Of a DNA stretch of 64,000 nt, positions 1-12,427 are shown in pieces (within the stretch, counting starts at the first letter, position 1; each line of letters opens with the position of its first letter). The notes beneath the pieces are model-generated. The model was not told the DNA's origin. It was given only the letters and a program-made list of their open reading frames with translations, and searched no databases. The position numbers and the translations under genes were made by a program. The stretch comes from Rhyzopertha dominica (taxonomy: Eukaryota; Arthropoda; Insecta; Coleoptera; Bostrichidae). The stretch is taken from positions 36,356,257 to 36,420,256 of the forward strand of contig QCXZ01000003.1 in the NCBI GenBank assembly GCA_025024175.1, read 5' to 3'.

Positions 1-330
1 TTTGCGCGCGGCAATACTGCATACATACCTNGNTTATAACTGCTAAGCAATTNAACTTCGCTTACAGAATGGTTTTAGGTATGGATAGTTTCAAGTAAGA
101 AGTAAGTCAATATTGACCGTTTAACGTTGATGCTTTTTATACAAAACGATAATGGAGGGTCAAAGAACATAAGTATAACTATCTACCTAACAAAAAATTA
201 TGGTAAATATTTAGAATAGCAACACAAGCTGAATTTCTTGAAATTTTGCACAACTCCCGAACACGAATCTATAAACATTGATTTCAACAAAACAGCATAA
301 AATAAACAAAATTTTCTGTTGTTTTTGTTG
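1..330. other. Non-coding, nothing recognised
   Basis: AT-rich sequence with isolated N bases. No gene, RNA or repeat boundary was recognised. Confidence 0.4.
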
Positions 331-334
331 TTTT

Positions 335-785
335 ATGAACGGATTTCTTCCCATGGCTTCTTAATTGCATTGATAAGGGCTTGTTTGTTTATAATCTTTG
401 ACTTGATCCGTGAATTTTTCTATCCACTTCCTCCCAAATATGTTCAGCGGGGTTGAGATCTGACAACGGGTGGGTGCTATAGAATATTTGAAACATTATA
501 ATATAATAACCATAGTTTCACATTTTGAAATTTATGTTTGAGATCATTGACCTGTTGGAAAACTCGGTTGTTTACTCATCTGCAAATGATCCACGCTAGC
601 ATATTCCTTCAATAAAGTGCAAATTTCCTACCCCAGTTGCTGACATTGCCTCCACAACATCAAGTAGCTACTGCCATCCTTTATTTTGGAAACAAGGTTT
701 CTCTGCTTTAGCTCTTCATTTTCTTTCCTCAAAACTTTTCCGCATCCATCATGACCAAAAATATTAAACTCGCTTTCCTGGATAG
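335..785 (-). pseudogene. Tc1-like transposase remnant
   Basis: Translating the minus strand from about 785 gives Tc1-type transposase blocks in order, across frameshifts: a F-N-I-F-G-H-D-G block, N-L-V-S-K-I-K-D-G, a L-H-F-I-E-G-I-like block, Q-V-N-D-L-K-H (family: Q-D-N-D-P-K-H, holding the second catalytic Asp, here Val), and S-D-L-N-P-A-E-H-I-W-E-E-V (the third catalytic block). Several stops and frame changes show that it is dead. The N-terminal half and terminal repeats were not found. It lies downstream of the receptor gene. Confidence 0.75.
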
Positions 786-3700
786 GTAAGTAAAACTTTT
801 CCAGAACTTCATAACTTTTTCTTTATATTTATTTGCATATGTTAGATGTTTTTCTTGGTTTTCCAAAAATTTCTAAATTTGTATATTTAAGTAATCACTA
901 ATATATTCCTTAACATGAAATGTATGAATAAAAGATGATATATTTTATATATTAAACCACCATGGTGGGTTTAAAACTATAATCGGAGGTAGACAATTCG
1001 CTATACCGTTCTCTGAATATATTAAAATATTGTAACAACTCCTATACATAGGTATATTTTCCGAATGCAAAATACCCAGTATTTTATAAACTTGGCTCAT
1101 TTATACTTAACTTTATTCAAATATACCTAGTATACCTTCCTCAACAGCGTAATACAGTGAAATGAGTTTTCTAAAATGAATAATAAATAGATCGAACAAG
1201 GAATATATCAACAGTAAGTAAGCTTATTAATGCAGAATTATGGATTTATAGTAATTTTAACATTTATTTATTTTAAAACAGAGCTATATGTATAAAAACG
1301 CAATTGGTAGTAGTGTAATACTATGTTTCAAACTAGATATGTGCGTTATTAATTATAGAATAAGTGTATTATAATATTTATCAGTTTAATATACTGGGTG
1401 TCCCAAGTTGTCTGTTGCACCCTTATAACTATAACTTGGTTATTTCTAATAATATATGCCCCAAAAAGTATATATTTTCGTAATATGTTATGTTATATAC
1501 ACATACTAAATAAGTGAAGAAACAGTTACAAACAGCTTACAATCTATTAATGATCACAGATGTACAATATGGTGGTGTCAATATTCATAATATTGGTTTT
1601 AGATTATTCTGTAAATAAATAAACCCTGTTATAAATGCCTACATTGTTTTGTTTACAAGAAAAATAAATTATGAACACTATGGACAGAAATAATAATGAC
1701 TATCGAAGAAGTCCAAAAACAAGGCTAATTACCAGCAAAATGTCGAAAGCAGAACAATATTTAGAGATACAATAGGCACGTTTTGAAAAATATATATAAA
1801 AATAAAGCACAAATAAAAATTTACAGTTAAGCAACAACTCTTTTGTTTCAAGCAACAGTGAATCCAGAATCTATAACTTTGAAGGATTTTGCATAGTATG
1901 GCTGGAAAACTTAAGTTTATCTGTAAAAAAGAAACATTGAATTTCGTTATTACTGTCCGCAGAGGAGCAAAGTCATATATTTCAATAAATTTTGTTTCTT
2001 TCAACTATCTTAATATAGATACATAAACAAAGCCATAACACAAGACCTTGCGAAATATAACTATTACTTAAAATCCTCTTCTATTTAACATTCTCTTAAA
2101 TACTTTTTAAACAAGAAACAAAAATACACACATGTATTTATTGGAGAAAGCATACAAAGCCATCTATGTTACAAGTTTACCAAGAACGTAAGCTAAACAT
2201 GTTTTCAAAACTTGAAACTGAACACGTACTTAGTTTTGCTTTTTCTTTACACTAATATTAAAATAGCAAAGGAAAAAAAGATTTAATAAATAATATACAT
2301 AAAAAATCTTCGTTAAGGTTATAATATAATCTAATGCAATATAAAAAAGAATTGTATTGCCTATGTTATATTTTTGGATAGGTAAACGTGAAATAAATTT
2401 ATTCACATAAGATATGGAGTGTTTCATTAATAAAACAACTTATGCTACTGAAAAAATGAGTTAAAAAAGATACAAGATGAAAGCGTGAATTGAAATCCGT
2501 CAAATTACCCAAGCTCCCCTTATACGACTACACTATGCTTGAAAAAAAAAATTAGGGTGTACCCTAAAATCGCAACGAAAGTAGTTCACTCTGCATGGAT
2601 CCATTTCATGTTGTCATTGGACTTTTGCAAAATGCCTGGCCATCGAAAACCATTGTTTGTGCTCTCTTTAATAAACCCCACAAAAGACAGTCATTTCGCA
2701 AAATGCCTGGCATATGTAAAATTCTATTAAATACTATTTCTTCAATGTGCCTAACTTCTTGTGTCGTTTTGCAAAATGACTTAAAAACGTATGTACTTTT
2801 ACTTTTAGTAGCGCTGCTTTGTAAAACCCCTATAGGTTGTATCACTCAATTTGCAAATTCCGATTTTCTTTAGAAATCCCTCAATTTCTGAAAAAGAATA
2901 AGGACTTTTTGTGTAAACAGAAGGGAATTTACCTAATTTTCTAAGGATTTTTAACACCAAATCATTTTGCTGAAATACAAGAACCTGTAAATTTGAGACA
3001 CATTGATGACTGAAGAATAGCATTAAACAAGCAAGGCAATCATAAATTTTTTTTGTGGGTCCTTCACTGCCATTTATTTAAATACGGATAACAAACTTTG
3101 GCTTTTTATACCATTCATTAAAGAGGTCCAATGTAGATAGTGGCATCAGCTTTCTCAAGGTTATTTTTGCATTACATCTTATGGTAATGTGCATTATTTT
3201 TTCTTTGTAATCTTATTAACAGTGACTCACATATAAAGATCATGGATGCATTAGAAGAAAATGACAGAGTATTTAATATAAGGTTTTGTAAGTTCCAATA
3301 ATTGCTGTACTTCTGTAAATGTCTCTGATGAGCACTCTTCTGCTCACTTTGTGTAAATAAAAATAGTAATAACATAGTTACGTGTTTTATAATACACTTT
3401 GTTTTAATCTGTTTTGTATTAAAAAAAATTATGTACTGAATAAAATTTATTTTTAAATAATTTTCATTTGCTTGTTATTTTTTCATTTTTAAAGTAGTTC
3501 TATTTAGATTAAATAGAAATAAAATGTTCGAAAAAGATTATTTTATTATTTTGGGGAAGTCTAGGAAAATTTATCAAAGAGTTTAAGGAGAAGCGCATGC
3601 CTTCATCTGGCATCACTGCACCTAACATGCATTTAGTGAATCTAGCCATTCCCATTTGCTACCTCCCGCTTTCAGCCGCAAAAATAAGTCCCACAGCCGC

Positions 3701-4212
3701 TTAAACAGAAATGCTACTTAATTATTAATCTTCGATACCTACTATGTGATTTTAATCAAAACGTTAAAACTGTTTTATAAAAGAAGTATGCTTAGTCACA
3801 GGTTCTTTATATCTTCTTTTGTTGTAGTCATGAATGAGGACCAAACTGAAGTCCAAAACATCAACTTAAAGAAAAGTTTTAGAAGCAAAACAGTCGGGTT
3901 TTCTTAAACATAACCTCAAATCTGTACTTTACCATCTAAATCTTCTACTACAATTTTGTCTTATTTTTTATTTTAAAGTGGTAATAGTAGTCATGTTGGG
4001 AATTAAGAAGCACATTACGGTATGTTGGCACTATATGTTTATTGATGTTGAAAGTGTAAACAGGAAGTAGGTACACATTATACAAATAAAATTAAAAATT
4101 ACAAGCTTTAGCTATGAAATAACAAATGAAATATTACACATAATTTTAAGGCAAGTACAAGCTATACAATAACCATTATTCTCAATTGATAGTACAAAAC
4201 AGTGACATAATA
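786..4212. other. Non-coding region downstream of the PGRP gene
   Basis: AT-rich DNA with no supportable gene. At 1397 there is a TACTGGGTGTCCCAA string that looks like one end of a mariner-type inverted repeat, without a visible partner. At 2620-2790 a short motif (TTTGCAAAATGCCTGGC) recurs at about 72 bp spacing. Open frames in this stretch look like chance. Confidence 0.5.
2622..2785 (+). repeat. Three degenerate copies of a 72-73 bp period
   Basis: The motif TTTGCAAAATGCCTGGC occurs near 2623, again with one change near 2696, and in shortened form (TTTTGCAAAATG) near 2768. Spacing is 73 and 72 bp. The sequence between the motifs is only weakly alike, so this is an old or partial tandem repeat at best. 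Confidence 0.3.
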
Positions 4213-5182
4213 CAGGGTCTGCCACCTAAAACTACCCAGGCTCGTATTTTCATTATTTTTTTTAGGAGCAACCTTATAAGCTACATGTCAAATTGTAGGT
4301 CTTTTCAAACACTTTAAAATAGCATAGTGAGTGTCCAAAAATTTTTTTTGCAGATTATGATGTTTTGCAAATAAAGTTAATTTTTGTAAATATTTTTTAC
4401 CTTACCCTGTATAATAAATATTGCTTCATAGTTGGGTGCCGACTTTTGCTTTCTTCAGTTTGTGTCACTGTAAGGTATGCGTAATTTTTACTCCTTCTTA
4501 ACAAATAACAAAAACTCGTCGCTGCCATATTCTGTTAATAGGGCTGTTCACAATTTTTCAAGTGTTGGTTTAACAGCTTATTACAGTACAAATTATGCCT
4601 ATATACCCATCGCTGCACACAAAACCACAAAATTTGGAGTAATTTTTAAATACAGAGACTAGAGGCTGCGATGAGGCTAGTTTGGTTTTCTACATCATGC
4701 ACTAGCCTCATCGCAGTTTCGTTCTCTAGCCTCTCTCTTTTTAGAATGAACTTTGTACTTGATTTATTTAAAAGTTCCTCCAAATTTTGTGTTTTTGTGT
4801 GCAGCGATGGGTATGCAGGCATAATTTGTACAGTAATAAGCTGTTAAATTGACATTTAAAAAATCTGAACAGCACTAATAACAGAAAATGGAGGCGACAA
4901 GTTTTTCTTATTTTCATTAAAAAGGAGTAAAAATTATGCATATGTTGTAATGACACAAATTGAAAAAGACAAAAGTTGGCATCCAACTATGAAGCAATAT
5001 TTATTATAAGGGGTAGTGTAAAAAAATATTTACAAAAATTAACTTTATTTGCAAAATATTGGACACTCACTATGCTATTTTTAAAGAGTTTAAAAAGAAC
5101 TGTAATTTGACATATAACTTAAGGTTGTACCTAAAAAGATAATGAAAATACGAGCCTGGGGAGTTTTAAGTGGCAGACCCTG
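4213..5182. mobile_element. Foldback MITE of mariner type at the 3' end of the PGRP gene
   Basis: The ends CAGGGTCTGCC and GGCAGACCCTG are inverted and flanked by TA on both sides (4211-4212, 5183-5184). The whole 970 bp folds back on itself, with a centre near 4670-4720 where AGGCTAGT and ACTAGCCT arms meet. It has no transposase, so it is non-autonomous; the TA duplication and CAGGG ends suggest mobilisation by a Tc1/mariner enzyme. A relative lies at 48169-49181. The receptor stop codon is 14 bp from its right end. Confidence 0.85.
5000..5049 (-). terminator. Candidate poly(A) signals of the PGRP gene inside a MITE
   Basis: On the minus strand AATAAA occurs at 5049-5044 and 5005-5000, about 150 and 195 bases after the receptor stop codon. 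Both lie inside the 4213-5182 MITE. Use of either would make the 3' UTR almost entirely transposon-derived. Usage is not proven. Confidence 0.4.
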
Positions 5183-5196
5183 TATATGCAGAATTA

Positions 5197-5732
5197 TTAT
5201 GGAGCTCTCGCCCAGTGTGGCCATGTCGTTAATTCTTCAAACAGCATGGCTCCTGGACTTTCTGTGGATTGTAGTTGGCTAGCACCAAAAAGTTTGTAAT
5301 TGTCCTGAATGTAATTCCTTTTAACTCCCTCAGCAATTAGATATTTGCATGCGTTGATCTGTTGGATGGGAGGCTTCAAATTCGTGAATGTTCCAATAAA
5401 TGCAATACCTATGCTTTTTGAATTATATCCATAAGTATGTGCACCTTCTGATTCCCAACCTCGGCCTTCATATACATTCCCGTCACCTCCAACTAAGAAG
5501 TTGTAACCAATGTCATTCCATCCTTTACTCTCTATATGGAACATTTGAATTACTCGTACGTTTAGAACACATCGTCCTTGAAATGAGCAGTTTTCAGTGG
5601 CTGTATGGCTAATTATTACATATGGCACTGGTACATTTAGTTTGTCAAGCTTTTCCTTTGGTGGTTGGGCCACCCATTCTATTCTAGATACAATTTTTAG
5701 TTTTGGTGGAAATGTGATATTTGTATTGGGAT
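5197..5732 (-). CDS. PGRP-LC: PGRP-LC-like exon 3: PGRP (amidase_2-fold) domain
   Basis: The exon has acceptor TTTTTGTTTCAG at 5733 and encodes residues 186-363 to a TAA at 5197-5199. The PGRP domain runs from about residue 195 to 355: it opens with a V-S-R-x-E-W-x-A-Q-P-P motif, then I-I-S-H-T-A, W-x-D-I-G-Y-N-F and S-I-G-I-A-F-I-G, and closes with T-W-P-H-W. Catalytic PGRPs bind zinc through two His, one Tyr/His and one Cys. The first His (S-H-T-A) and the Tyr (G-Y-N-F) are present. The usual G-H-R-Q is G-A-S-Q here and the usual Cys before P-G is Ser (E-S-P-G), so the protein should be a sensor without amidase activity, as in PGRP-LC. The whole domain lies in one exon, and the reading frame ends 14 bp from a MITE. 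Confidence 0.92.
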
Positions 5733-5930
5733 CTGAAACAAAAATGACATACTACTTTTAAAACATTTACAAACAAAATATACGATTACTTAATAAATCA
5801 CTCAAATACCCTTTTTGCTACTTGTTGATGTGTTAATAAGTTTAAGGTCTTATAATGTATAAGTGAATATTATACACACAATACATTTTTATAACATGAA
5901 CACATTATATAAAACAGAAATGTACTAAAT
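5733..5930. other. Start of PGRP intron 2
   Basis: Intron sequence next to the exon 3 acceptor. AT-rich, with no feature beyond the polypyrimidine tract. Confidence 0.5.
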
Positions 5931-5934
5931 GAGA

Positions 5935-8465
5935 GCAAAGGCAGTCGGCAGCATTATCCAAAAGGAGCACAGAAAACTGGTGGAACATAAGAGCAAGATT
6001 ACTTAAGTTAAAAATGCGAAATGAGAAAAATGAAAGGATGACAATGGTGGTTGTCTATCGACCAAATGAATATGAAACAGCAGAAAAGAAACTAGATTTT
6101 AGGAAAAACTTTTAGAGATTGCAGAAAATAGTAAATGGAAAATAGTAATAGCCAACATTTAAATAGTAAAATCGGAAGATCAACGAAATAGGAAAGAGTA
6201 ATCGGTAAAAATAGAGAAGAAACAAAGAATAGAGTGGATTACTGCTAGAGAAGAATATGATAGTGAGGAATACATTCTACCAACATAAAGATATACATAA
6301 ATACACAAGAGAGGTTGAAAGCAGGAAAGACAAATCAATAGTAGATTATTTTATTATTATATTATATATTGTCAAGAATAATGCATCAGACTTTTTAGAT
6401 GTAAGTGTACACACAGATTACGAAATATATAGTGACCATTAATAAATTAGTAATAAGAAAAATAAAAATGCAGAAAGAGACAAGTAAAGATATAAGAACA
6501 AAGGAAGCAATTAGAGTGTATAAAGTATCTGGAAATGAAATTGCACACAAGTATAATGAGCTTGTGAAAAAAATTCGAAATAACAAACAGAGAAGAAAAG
6601 GAAGATGATTAAGAACTAATCTAGATGAATTATAAGGAAATAACTAGCTGAAGTACCGGCTTCGCCAGAGAGTTGACATGATATGTGGTAGTTGAAATAA
6701 AAGGATAAACTGTATAAGAGGTAAAATTTATTATTGAAAAACATTCTATTTAAAATGCTTATTTATAAACGACATTTTTCATTTTGTTTTCTGGGGTATA
6801 TAATATAACTACAATTTTGCTTTCAAATACTAGCGAATATTCCGGATTGTTTCAGAGATATTTAGAGGCGGAAACTTCCAGCCCCTATATCTTCAAAAGC
6901 ACGCCCTGCAGGTAAAAACGGGAACCTTCTTCATGAGGAACAGAGGGCTACCACACTACATAACTTCCTTGATTGTATAAGGACTCGTTTCTGTGTTTTG
7001 GCGAACGCACATTGCACACCTAATTTTATAATATATAATGATTAGTGAGCATGGTGAGGAAAGTGTGGAAAAATCTTAGTAGATAAAAGGAAAAACCAGA
7101 CACATTAATGGGAAGAGGAGACAAAAAGCAAAGTAGCAAGAAAGAAATAAGTATGGAAACAAAATATTGCAAAGCGAATAGAAGAATTACAAGATACAAA
7201 GAGCAGAGAATAAAAGTTTAAAAAATAGTAAAAGAAGCTAAAAGGGAGGCTTGGGAAGAATTTGAAATAAAAATTGAGGGAAACAGTAAAGCAAAAAGAA
7301 CATTGCAGGGCAGATAAACAAGTGAGGTGAATACTGACAGAAAGCAATGAAATAATGAACACATGGAAAGAATATTTCGATGAGCTACTTAACCCAGAAG
7401 GTGGAACAAATCTTACAGAAAACAGGGAAACAAGTTATAGAGGAATTTAAGAATGATATAAAAGAGACGGAAGTAAAAAAAACATAGTTAATATAAAGTA
7501 AGCGGGGCGGGGCACAACCAAACTGCACGAGAAATGTTGAAATGTATGGGATCAGAAGGCAGAATGCTAACAAAAATATATAGCATGGAATAAAGGAGCT
7601 GTACTGGAGTACTGGAAAATGGGCATAATTGTATCATTAGGTAAAAAAACAGACGCAAAAGTAATAAAGTAGCAAAGCAGAGGTGTATGAAAGACTGATG
7701 GAAGCAAGATTAATAGAAAAGCTGGAACCACAAACGAAACACAAAGCGGATCTAGAAGCGGGTGATGCATGCAGGACTATGTATTTACATGTAAGTATGA
7801 AACAAAGAGTTATAAATAACAACAAGCATAGAGGGTCTATCCGTACCATATACATAAAAAATTATTAGAAAAAGAACATGGAATCTTGGAGTTATATAGC
7901 CTAACACTGTTTATTATTGTAATGGATAATATATATTAGGTATGCGAATTACCTGATATAAGGTCAATGAAGGTAAATTAGGGTACAGGAAATTATATAC
8001 AGTTAGGGGAGAAAGAACAATATGTAAAAAAGGTAATAAATATGAGCATTGAGCAAAACAAAAATAATGGTCATAGGAGAGAAAAGGATAGACATAAGAA
8101 TAAATGGAAAACAAATAGAACAGGTTAAAAGTTTTGTTCTATACAAAACAATGGAGGAATTGATAAAGAAATAAATGAAAGAATCACAAGTACAATAAAG
8201 GTGTACCACTCACTAACCGAGATGTTAATAAATAAAATGGAAACAAGCAAGAAGACAAAAATGGTGGTTGGGTGTTAAGTACTGCAATGATAGAGATTAA
8301 ATACTTAAGATATGTGAAGGGGTAACAAGAATGGAGAGAATAGAAAACGACAAAATGAGAGACGATCTGGAAATAGAAGCGATTAAACAAACCTAGAAGA
8401 TAATAAAAAAGTGGTTCGGGCACCTGGCTAGAATAAATGAAAAAAGGCCAGCAAAACAAGTATAT
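5935..8465 (+). pseudogene. Decayed non-LTR retrotransposon (LINE) with endonuclease and RT remnants
   Basis: Broken plus-strand frames give recognisable LINE ORF2 blocks in the expected order: an endonuclease-like V-V-V-Y-R-P-N near 6050; the pre-RT block W-K-E-Y-F-D-E-L-L-N-P-E near 7370; E-Y-W-K-M-G-I-I-V (family: W-x-x-G-I-I-x-P) near 7610; K-T-K-I-M-V-I-G-E-K near 8060; and a terminal block with R-M-E-R-I-E-N-D and K-K-W-F-G-H-L-A-R near 8330-8440. The last blocks are typical of the RTE/L2/CR1 and craniate-like LINE groups; the clade is not settled. Stops and frameshifts occur throughout. About 6610-7050 does not match and may be a secondary insertion. Confidence 0.7.
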
Positions 8466-11400
8466 TGTAGTGTATAGGCCCTCTATGTGTTTATTATTAT
8501 TTGTACTGTTTGGTTTAGTACGCGGTACTCGCATATCTGGCATTTAGATAACCTAAAATATTGACGCGCATGACGGGAAATACATAACCTAGAAATTTGA
8601 ATGTTGACGTTCGGTAATGTAGTAATCTTTATGTGTGATGTGTGCATGTGTGACGATCGATGATTTTCTAATGTGAAGTAAATAAATAACGACGAAAAGC
8701 GAATGACATGTTGCGAAAGCGATCCGGACTTTTATAAGGTCAGATGAAAACAATTTAGATTTTGTTAGCTTTGATTTTATTAGCTTAGATCTTAGGGTTT
8801 ATCAATTAGATTTGTACTGGTTAGGTTTTACTAATTAAGTTAGAATTTAAGGATTTTTGTTCTTGATTTTGTATTTATGTTTGTATGTTTTTATTTCTTT
8901 TAGATTTTTGCATTTATCTTGAACCTTTGGCTTTGCTAAATTCTTATCTTGTTTTTAACAGTTCATTTTATTTTTCTATATTTGTCTGTCTTGTTTGTTT
9001 CTAATTTAATTCATGTTTGCATAATAACTTTAATTATTCATTTTGGTGCTCAAAAGTATTAACTTCATTGCTTCGTTTAGATTTATTACATTTACCAACA
9101 TGAGCCCGCTATGTCATATGTGTATTGATTTGATGTCTTGAATGTTGTATGTGTTGATATCTGTTTTAAATGTGTTTCTGTTATATAACATGTCTTTCTT
9201 GTCATGGTATATATATTTTGAATGTTATATGATCTTGATATTTACCTTTTGCTATTGTATTTTATGTGTCTTGTATTTCTATGTGTTTATTGCCATATTA
9301 TGCATTTTTGTATTGTCCATGTTTTGATATTTGCCTTTTATTATTGTTGATTATGCCATACTATTTGTGTGTCTGTGAATGTTGAGCTTTTCATATGGAT
9401 TGCACAGATACATGATGCTACCCACCATTTGGAATACAGGTGTGAAGCGTTTTGTATAGGTGTATTCATTTGAGATAGCCAAGTACTATTCTCGATATAT
9501 TAACTAAAGATGGGTGAGAGACGTCTTGGTTATTTATAGAGAAACGGTACGACATTGTTGTGTGCTAGGTACGGGGTGTGACGATGCTTCCCTGCATCAT
9601 GAATGCATAGATAGCGGGTTCATGGGGTTGAGCTAGTTGGGACGGAGGTTTTCTCTGCCGTGGCTCTTTTTCCTCCTATAGTCCCAGGTGAGTCACGGCA
9701 CTCTATCAAGCTAGGTAGGATATTAAATCAATAAAGAACCGTTGTGTTCATTTTTAGGGTTGCGGTAATCTTGTGTTTCATTGTCTCAACTTTCCCATTT
9801 CAGCTTTCCCAACAATGCATTCCCAAATACAAGGTAGGTAAATTTGACACAACGTAGGCCTGGGTAAAACTAACTAGACGATCATGCCAAATCACGCCAA
9901 ATTCATGTTAAATTGAAATATATTAAATTTTGATATTACAATATAAGGCAAAAGTACAAGGAAGAAAACGACAGTGGCAGAGAGGTGTTAAAGAATTTGG
10001 AGAACTGCTTCAGCACAAAAACAATTAAGATGTATTCAAGAGGATGTTCCTCTAAGTTTCACAATGTAAATGTATTATCAGTACAGTGGAGTTCTTGCAC
10101 ATTTTACTTGTCAGTTCAAGTAACAAAAGGTGCTGAGTTCAGCTAGCAAGAGGACAAGCATCCTGGAGCTGTTCTGCCATTCAGACCTGTTAGATAATGT
10201 AAAACTTAAAACTAAATTATATAAACTAAGTTAAAGAAGAAAAAGGCAGATCACTAGAGAAAGAAAGACTTAGCTATTAACATAAGTTTACAAAATTCGG
10301 GAGGAAGAAGAAAAATCAGAATCCAAACAGTAGGAGTTGAGGGTAAATAAAGAATAGAAAATTACAATGGTATACTATTTACTACTGTTTACTTAACAGT
10401 TTGTCCTTGATATATTTTCTAAATGTACATAGTATATTTTATTGTTCTGGAGAGCACATTACTGTCAGCAAACTTGTTGAAATAGACCTTCATATAATGC
10501 GAGAATCCTCATTACAGTGTCAAGGTAAGATAAGCGTAGTCCTTTTCCTTAAGTTATGAATGTCAGTTCGAAATGTTATTTTTCGGTAGAGGTACGAAGG
10601 CAATTTAGACATTAAAATTTTATAGAATATAAGCTTCGGCGATTCTGCATATTAAGCCATTGCAGCTGACCAAGCTTATGTGAAATATGCTTGCTTTTGC
10701 ATATTCTGGATACTAACGGCATACAGGAGTTTTGCACTTTCTGTATACAGCGTGCATTAACAGTGTCAATCTAAGGACCGTAAATGATGTCGGCAATTGA
10801 AGTATGAAAATACGAGAATGTCACAGAGAAGCTTTTTAACATGAACAGCTGCCTATGGGGATATATAATTTTTAGAAATGCATAAGCAAGTACAGAAACA
10901 GGTTTCTTAAACAGCAAGTTAGTTGGTATGATGAGCTAGGTAAGCACAGTTGACACTTGGACAAGAACTAAGTGGGACATATTATAAATTACAGTAGATA
11001 TTAGAGAAAAGTGAGAAGATGTGCAATGAGGCAAACAAAGAATACCCTTTGTAGAAAATATTTAGAAGTCATGGCATTAAAAATTTATTATAAGAAGCCT
11101 AATTTAAAAAATGTTAAAGTAAGAGATTTTGTAATGAAGTCTTAAATTAAAATTAAATATAAATCAGATAACAGTGTTTAAGTTTCTGAAAATTATTTTT
11201 ATAACTACATTTGAGCTTAAGCATCACAAATTATTATCTCCAGTTCTGTTCATAATAACCACTTGTGCTCAGAACATCATTTAATAACAATAATGAACAT
11301 AATTATCAAAACTGTCAAAACATTCTCTTTACCTATGTAATGTACTCGTATAAAAACTATAGAACACAAAAGAAACAGATACAAAAGTTATTTTTCTCAT

Positions 11401-11934
11401 AAATGTCTTGCGTGATTAAATATAACATAACTCACATGATGTTAATCTCAGAATTATTTTGGGCACAGTCAAAATATAAAGAATTCCTAAATAGCAATTG
11501 GTGTCTGATGTGGAATTAGGGGATGTATATGTATATCCATTACAAAATGCAATTGGACCAAAAGGTAATGAAGCCATTAGCATAATGGTACAATTATAAT
11601 TGAGGCATTGATATGAAAAACGACATATGTCAAAAATTCATAAAATGAGTTATTGGCACCACTAAATTTTTTAAGACATATTACACCGTATACCATTGTT
11701 ATTTCTGGTAAAAACAATATAAACACCGAAATATACAAAGACCACAGAAAAAAAATGCATTAGCTCTTCAATTTTTTGCGTTATTAAGTATTTTTTTTAA
11801 TTAAATAGTTTATTTGCAATTATTTCATTTTCATATAAACAGATACTAGAATACTTACTCTGTATTCCTTGTTGAATTTTCAGCAAAATGAATCGCTATA
11901 CTTTTTTCCAGGCCACTTATTTCAAATTATATGT
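8466..11934. other. Intron 2 sequence, unassigned
   Basis: 8800-9350 is T-rich low-complexity DNA. 9530-9830 is more GC-rich and ends with an AATAAAGAACC string, which could be the tail of a retroelement or a solo LTR; no matching second end or target duplication was found. 9940-11934 is plain AT-rich sequence. Confidence 0.4.
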
Positions 11935-12176
11935 TGTGGGGGATGTCCGAGCGGAGGGCATTTAAACGTCTGGATGGTGTATATATTTATTATTAGTAAA
12001 AATATCAACTTTTCAAATAAAACAGTTGGCTTCGTAAAAATTATATCGCCGCGATCTTTTTTAACCTCTAACCACTGTAATCTCTAATACCAACTTAACT
12101 CCTTAGTCCCAGTCCCAACTGCCACTGCACCTAACATCACACAGTTTACGCGCGTAATTTGAAATTTCTGCCTACA
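11935..12176 (-). repeat. 3' LTR of gypsy element 1
   Basis: 242 bp, the same sequence as 16620-16861 by eye. It carries the downstream regulatory and polyadenylation part of the minus-strand element. Confidence 0.95.
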
Positions 12177-12427
12177 GTCGGCCAGTCCTGACTATGATCG
12201 TCCTCGATCATTTTACGTAAACGATGCACTTAAAATCTAACATAACACAATCTTAATGGAAAACATAAGTCATAATACAGTCATAAATGTACATAATGGT
12301 TCATAATAAACAAGGTTATGACATAATTCCTCACATAACACATACATAATAGTAACTCATAAAGTACGTAACAGTTTTGCAAGTAACCTAAAGCATAATG
12401 TTGAAATCATTAAACTGAAATGACATA

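Noticed and set aside
1397..1425. Mariner-like terminal string CTGGGTGTCCCAA
   Set aside because: No inverted partner within several kilobases.
7105..8543. Several minus-strand ORFs of 60-120 codons
   Set aside because: They are hydrophobic shadow frames on the strand opposite the decayed LINE, whose blocks read on the plus strand.
9400..9835. Possible solo LTR ending near AATAAAGAACC
   Set aside because: No TG/CA ends with a target duplication and no second copy could be found.
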